Below are positions 60,211 through 64,000 of a DNA stretch of 64,000 nt, in pieces. The notes under the pieces were generated by a model. The model ran no database searches. It was given only the letters and a program-made list of their open reading frames with translations, and was not told the origin of the DNA. Origin of the DNA: Pedobacter sp. BAL39 (GTDB lineage: Bacteria; Bacteroidota; Bacteroidia; Sphingobacteriales; Sphingobacteriaceae). The DNA is taken from the NCBI RefSeq assembly GCF_000170795.1, contig NZ_ABCM01000014.1, forward strand, positions 83,736-147,735. The letters are read 5' to 3'. Position 1 is the stretch's first letter. The number at the start of each line of letters is the position of its first letter. The translations under genes and the position numbers were made by a program.

Positions 60211-61749
60211 ATGAAAACATTTATCATAAAATATGCAGTGGTGGGAATGGCAGTGGTATTGACCGCCTCCAGCTGTAAAAAGAGCTTTCTGGACCAGGAA
60301 GTTCCGGGAAAGCTAACTCAGGAAGAATTTTACAAGACCGATGCCGATGCCAACCTGGCCATTGTAGGTACGTATGACATCATGCAGTCTGACTATTGGA
60401 AGGGAGGCTGGAACAGCATGCTGATGCTGAAGATCATGCCTTCTGACGAAAGTAATGCTGGTGGTGCCAATGCTGGTGATCAGCCAGGTTACCAGGAGCT
60501 GGACAAGTTTACGGCGACCTCTCAGAATGATAAGGTTGGTGCGGCATGGCAGAAGTGTTATACGGCAATTTACCGCGCCAATCAGATCATCAATAAGGTG
60601 CAGCCGGAGTCGCCTGTACGCACGAGGATCATTGCGGAAGCTAAATTTTTGAGGGCCTACAATTATTTTGACCTGGTGAGCATGTGGGGCGATGTTCCAT
60701 TGGTACTGGACGTGATTGAGCCGACACAGTACGCTGCTGTGGGACGTACCGCAAAGGCATCAGTTTATGCGCAGATTGAGAAAGACCTGACAGAGGCCAT
60801 TGCGGTGTTGCCTTTGAAATCCGCCTATTCCAGTGCCGACAGGTTTCGCGCTTCAAAAGGCGCGGCACAGTCGCTTCTTGGAAAGGCTTATCTGTATCAG
60901 AAGAAATGGGCAGATGCAGCTACACAGTTTGACCTTGTCATCAATTCTGGCGCCTATCAGCTGGCAGAATCCATAGGTGAGGCCTTCTCGAAAGCCGGAG
61001 AGTTTGGTAAGGAGTCAGTTTTTGAGATTTCCTATTCCAACGCTGCGGCTTATGACTACGGAAACTTTCCCTGGGGTGATACTCCGGAAAGTAACATCCA
61101 CGTGCAGCTGTGGGGACCACGTGCCGATGTCGGTTACGTTAAAGCTACTGCCGATTCCCTTGTTGGCGGATGGGGCATGAACCTTGCCAAAAGAAAACTT
61201 TACGATGCCTATGTTGCTGCTGGTGATGTGACCAGAAGAAGGCAGACGGTGATGTCGCGTGACGAGCTGATTGCCGGAGGAGGTGCTTTCCCTGCAACTG
61301 GTGTGTATGAGTTTGACGGTTGCTTTCAGCGTAAATATGGATCATTCATTAGCCAGTCGGCCGGCACGCCAAATGCAGTCATAGAGCTGAACTATGGCAC
61401 CAACTGGCGGTTCATCCGCTATGCGGACGTGGTATTGATGGCTGCGGAAGCACATTTCCGCAATGCTGCAGAAGGAACCGCATTGGGTTACATCAACAGT
61501 GTCCGCGCGAAAAGGAACATGACTCCCCTGGTAGGGTTGTCGGGCCCTGCACTGTTCAACGCCCTTGTGCGTGAGCGTCAGCTGGAGCTGGCCTTCGAGG
61601 GCTTCCGTTGGCTGGACCTGGTACGCTGGGACCTTGCAGAACAGGAACTTGGACCTTTAGGATTTGTGAAGGGCAAGCATGAATTGCTCCCTATCCCTTA
61701 TAATGATGAGATCACTGGTGGTCTGTCACAAAATCCTTTTTACAACTAG
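60211..61749 (+). CDS. RagB/SusD-family glycan-binding lipoprotein
   Basis: A 512-residue lipoprotein with lipobox TASSC followed by KKSFLDQEVPGKLTQEEFYK, a standard SusD start. The helical core (AWQKCYTAIYRANQIINKVQ; AEAKFLRAYNYFDLVSMWGDVPLV) and the C-terminal YINSVRAKRNMTPL and ELAFEGFRWLDLVRWDLAEQ motifs are all present. It forms the lid of the SusC channel and binds oligosaccharides at the surface. A strong stem-loop lies between it and the GH30 gene. Confidence 0.95.
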   Translation: MKTFIIKYAVVGMAVVLTASSCKKSFLDQEVPGKLTQEEFYKTDADANLAIVGTYDIMQSDYWKGGWNSMLMLKIMPSDESNAGGANAGDQPGYQELDKFTATSQNDKVGAAWQKCYTAIYRANQIINKVQPESPVRTRIIAEAKFLRAYNYFDLVSMWGDVPLVLDVIEPTQYAAVGRTAKASVYAQIEKDLTEAIAVLPLKSAYSSADRFRASKGAAQSLLGKAYLYQKKWADAATQFDLVINSGAYQLAESIGEAFSKAGEFGKESVFEISYSNAAAYDYGNFPWGDTPESNIHVQLWGPRADVGYVKATADSLVGGWGMNLAKRKLYDAYVAAGDVTRRRQTVMSRDELIAGGGAFPATGVYEFDGCFQRKYGSFISQSAGTPNAVIELNYGTNWRFIRYADVVLMAAEAHFRNAAEGTALGYINSVRAKRNMTPLVGLSGPALFNALVRERQLELAFEGFRWLDLVRWDLAEQELGPLGFVKGKHELLPIPYNDEITGGLSQNPFYN

Positions 61750-61761
61750 GGATTGTCAGGT

Positions 61762-61797
61762 GGGAGTATTTCTTTTCTATAAATTGGAGATACTCCC
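61762..61797 (+). other. Intercistronic stem-loop after susD
   Basis: GGGAGTATTTC (61762-61772) pairs with GAGATACTCCC (61787-61797), an 11-bp stem with one G-U pair and a 14-base loop. No T tract follows. It may protect the susCD part of the mRNA and lower that of the enzyme genes. Confidence 0.6.
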
Positions 61798-61854
61798 AGC
61801 TTGAGTGGCATCATTGCCTATATTTAGAGATTTATTTATCAAAATACACAGCAA

Positions 61855-63339
61855 ATGAACATCAAGAAAGTAGTTCCTTTACTTTTATTAACGCCCTTTT
61901 TATTTTCATGTAAGCCACAGAAACAAACTGATCAGAGTGCACTGTCAGCAGCAGGGCAATCCTTCTCGCTGAACAACAAGAAGATCATCCAGTACACGAC
62001 GGCCGAAGGCACAGACCTCCGGTTGAGCAACACCGGAGAGCTTTTTGTCAAGGACATGCCGCAGCCATTGGAAACGGAGGTCTGCATTTTTGTCGATCCT
62101 GCAAAAACGTTTCAGTCGCTGGGAGGCATCGGTGGTGCCATCACTGATGCCGTAGCGGAGACCTATGCCAAACTGCCCAAAGCTTCACAAGAGGAATACC
62201 TGCAGGCTTATTATAGTCGCGATAAGGGAATTGGATACACACTGGGAAGGACTACCATCCACAGCAGCGATTTCTCCAGCGGTAGCTATACGTATGTGTC
62301 CGACAATGATCCCGAGCTGAAGACATTTAGTGTAGCACATGATGAGCAGTACCGCATCCCCCTGATCAAACAGTCTATTGCTGCAGCCGGTGGAAAATTA
62401 CAGTTGTATGTGAGTCCATGGAGCCCTCCGGCATTCATGAAGACGAACAACGATATGCTGAAAGGTGGCAAGCTTAAAGCGGAATTCAGACAAAACTGGG
62501 CGAACTACTATGTGAAGTTCATTAAAGCGTATGAAGAAAAAGGGATGCCGATATGGGGGCTGACGGCTCAGAATGAGCCTATGGCTACGCAGATCTGGGA
62601 ATCCTGTGTATATACTGCCGAAGAAGAGCGCGATTTTATCAAGAACTTCTTAGGGCCAACGTTGGAGAAAAATGGACTGGGTGATAAAAAGCTGATCGCC
62701 TGGGACCACAACCGTGATCAGATCTTCCAGCGCGCAAACACGCTGCTTTCTGATCCTGAAGCGGCCAAGTACATCTGGGGCATTGGTTTTCACTGGTATG
62801 AGACCTGGACAGGCAGTAGTATGCTGTTTGACAACCTGAAGCTGGTACACGAAACTTTCCCTGATAAGAACCTGATTTTTACAGAAGGCTGTGTGGAGAA
62901 ATTTAACCTGGACAGCATCCAGAACTGGTCGCTGGGAGAGCGTTATGGTTATTCCATGATCAACGACTTCAATAGCGGTGTTTCTTCCTGGACGGACTGG
63001 AACATGTTGCTGGACGAAAAAGGAGGGCCGAATCATGTGGGTAACTTTTGCTTTGCACCGATCCATGCGGACCTGAAAACAGGTAAGCTGATGTATACCA
63101 ATTCGTATTATTACCTGGGACACTTCTCGAAGTTCATCATGCCTGGTGCGAAACGTATTGCGAGCTCCTCGAACAGAGACAAGCTGCTGAGCACGGCGTT
63201 CATCAATCCTGATGGTAAGGTGGCGGTAGTGGTAATGAACAAATCTTCGGAAGCGATTCCTTATCATCTTTGGATCGGAGGGAAGGCGTCAGAGACCACC
63301 AGCAAGCCACACTCGATTTCGACAATTATCATTGAGTAA
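61855..63339 (+). CDS. GH30-family glycosidase (endo-beta-1,6-glucanase or glucosylceramidase-like)
   Basis: A 494-residue lipoprotein or secreted enzyme (LLLLTPFLFSC at the N-terminus). The TIM barrel shows FQSLGGIGGAITDAVAET, YTLGRTTIHSSDFSSGSYTY, LYVSPWSPPAFMKTN, the acid/base glutamate E241 in LTAQNEPMA and the nucleophile E344 in IFTEGCVE. FNSGVSSWTDWNMLLDEKGGPNH and the closing beta domain (SKFIMPGAKRIASSS; VAVVVMNKSS) complete the GH30 signature. The layout fits subfamily 3, whose characterised members cut beta-1,6-glucan; subfamily placement is from memory and not proven here. It follows susD in the PUL. Confidence 0.9.
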   Translation: MNIKKVVPLLLLTPFLFSCKPQKQTDQSALSAAGQSFSLNNKKIIQYTTAEGTDLRLSNTGELFVKDMPQPLETEVCIFVDPAKTFQSLGGIGGAITDAVAETYAKLPKASQEEYLQAYYSRDKGIGYTLGRTTIHSSDFSSGSYTYVSDNDPELKTFSVAHDEQYRIPLIKQSIAAAGGKLQLYVSPWSPPAFMKTNNDMLKGGKLKAEFRQNWANYYVKFIKAYEEKGMPIWGLTAQNEPMATQIWESCVYTAEEERDFIKNFLGPTLEKNGLGDKKLIAWDHNRDQIFQRANTLLSDPEAAKYIWGIGFHWYETWTGSSMLFDNLKLVHETFPDKNLIFTEGCVEKFNLDSIQNWSLGERYGYSMINDFNSGVSSWTDWNMLLDEKGGPNHVGNFCFAPIHADLKTGKLMYTNSYYYLGHFSKFIMPGAKRIASSSNRDKLLSTAFINPDGKVAVVVMNKSSEAIPYHLWIGGKASETTSKPHSISTIIIE

Positions 63340-63409
63340 CTCATAAATTAATTAAAGGTATTTATAAGGGATTGTCTGATTTAACTGCGGCGACCCAACT
63401 ACAAACACT

Positions 63410-64000
63410 ATGTTAAAAGGAATTATAGAGATGTTCCCTACCTGGTTTAAGAATCAGAGGAGCGCTGTTTTTTACTGTTCTTTTACCATTGGCATCTTCT
63501 ATAGTTTCTTTAGCAATGCACAAGGTTTTCTGAAGGCTGAGGGGAAACGCATTGTCAATGAGCAGGGAGAGAACGTGCTGCTCCGTGGCATGGGCCTCGG
63601 TGGATGGATGCTCCAGGAAGGGTATATGCTGGGCATCAATGAGGAGGGGCAGCAGTATAAAATCCGCGAGCGCATCCAGGCCCTGATTGGCGAAAAGGAA
63701 ACCAACCATTTTTATCAGAAATGGCTGAGTAACCATACTACCAAAGCGGATGTTGAAGCCATGAGGAGCTGGGGGTTCAACTCTGTTCGTCTGCCGATGC
63801 ATTTCAACCTTTACACGCTTTCGATAGAGCAGGAACCTGTAAAGGGCAAGGATACCTGGCTGGAGCAGGGTTTCGCAATGACAGATAGCTTGCTTGCCTG
63901 GTGTAAAGCTAACCAGCTGTACCTGATCCTCGACCTTCACGCAACTCCTGGCGGACAAGGGAATGATTTTAACATCTCCGACCGGAACCCGTCTTTGCCA
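63410..64000 (+). CDS. GH5-like glycoside hydrolase, C-terminus beyond window
   Basis: The ATG at 63410 opens a frame that stays open for 197 codons to the window end. A hydrophobic segment (AVFYCSFTIGIFYSFFSNAQ) near residues 20-39 is the signal peptide. The visible barrel start matches GH5 cellulase-type enzymes: VNEQGENVLLRGMGLGGWML, VEAMRSWGFNSVRLPMHFN and LYLILDLHATPGGQGND. The catalytic glutamates (NEP and the nucleophile) lie beyond the window. It is 70 bases after the GH30 gene and likely acts on the same glucan. Confidence 0.85.
   Translation, partial: MLKGIIEMFPTWFKNQRSAVFYCSFTIGIFYSFFSNAQGFLKAEGKRIVNEQGENVLLRGMGLGGWMLQEGYMLGINEEGQQYKIRERIQALIGEKETNHFYQKWLSNHTTKADVEAMRSWGFNSVRLPMHFNLYTLSIEQEPVKGKDTWLEQGFAMTDSLLAWCKANQLYLILDLHATPGGQGNDFNISDRNPSLP

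Noticed and set aside
1..64000. tRNA, rRNA, CRISPR, insertion sequence or prophage
   Set aside because: Intergenic gaps were scanned by eye and none showed cloverleaf, spaced identical repeats, transposase or integrase coding; all gaps over 150 bases are short and accounted for.

Overview
The window looks like a chromosomal segment of a Bacteroidota bacterium, most likely Sphingobacteriaceae (Pedobacter-like). The evidence is two SusC/SusD pairs, FecI/FecR-type sigma and anti-sigma genes with DUF4974-type C-termini, typical Bacteroidota families (DUF2911, DUF4142, DUF4843, DUF4876, DUF6850, a Y_Y_Y-LuxR sensor), promoters of the TAnnTTTG type and almost no Shine-Dalgarno sequences. Species-level placement is inference. 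No tRNA, rRNA, CRISPR array, insertion sequence or phage gene was seen.

Layout. 1-2.9 kb (minus): a TolC-like efflux gene cut by the window edge, with its histidine kinase and OmpR-type regulator; an array of four hexamers at exact 11-bp steps lies in front of the efflux gene. 3-5.5 kb: a J-domain/KTSC protein, a GHL10-type lipoprotein and a small DUF7336-like protein, closed by a strong bidirectional terminator. 5.6-18.4 kb (minus): ECF sigma, FecR, SusC (with STN domain), SusD, DUF4843 and PKD-like lipoproteins, a TlpA thioredoxin and a large secreted protein ending in a DsbD-alpha domain. This is a signal-controlled outer-membrane import locus with periplasmic thiol chemistry attached. 18.5-27.8 kb (plus, divergent): a second FecR, an STN-type TonB receptor, DUF4876, DUF6850 and a gingipain/caspase-like cysteine peptidase with a helical-repeat tail, ending at a perfect 16-bp-stem terminator. 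The sigma gene between the two FecR genes probably serves both arms, because both FecR genes are preceded by similar ECF-like promoter sequences.

27.8-35.8 kb: an ECF sigma without a visible anti-sigma partner and with a 10-bp inverted repeat at its start, a DUF4142 protein, an Lrp regulator divergent from a cysteine synthase gene that is followed by a split DsbD (alpha domain, then CcdA plus thioredoxin), an Hpt/LytTR pair, a catalytically empty mini-M16 protein and AlkB. 36-42.3 kb: TetR, DoxX, an LEA-2-like lipoprotein, then a PIG-L deacetylase, a 30-aa single-helix protein and a sodium:solute symporter, all joined by overlapping stop and start codons. 42.4-53.9 kb: DUF2911, an M1 peptidase, a lipoprotein, cytochrome bd oxidase (cydAB), an unknown protein, and a Gly/Arg-rich CBM9-like protein beside a Gly/Arg-rich outer-membrane beta-barrel protein.

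53.9-64 kb (plus): a polysaccharide utilisation locus with a membrane-tethered LuxR-type sensor, SusC, SusD, a GH30 glycosidase and the start of a GH5 enzyme. The enzyme set suggests a beta-glucan, possibly beta-1,6-glucan. Repeated TGTAG half-sites spaced 11 bp apart, in two copies 54 bp apart, lie directly upstream of the susC promoter and are a good candidate for the sensor's operator.
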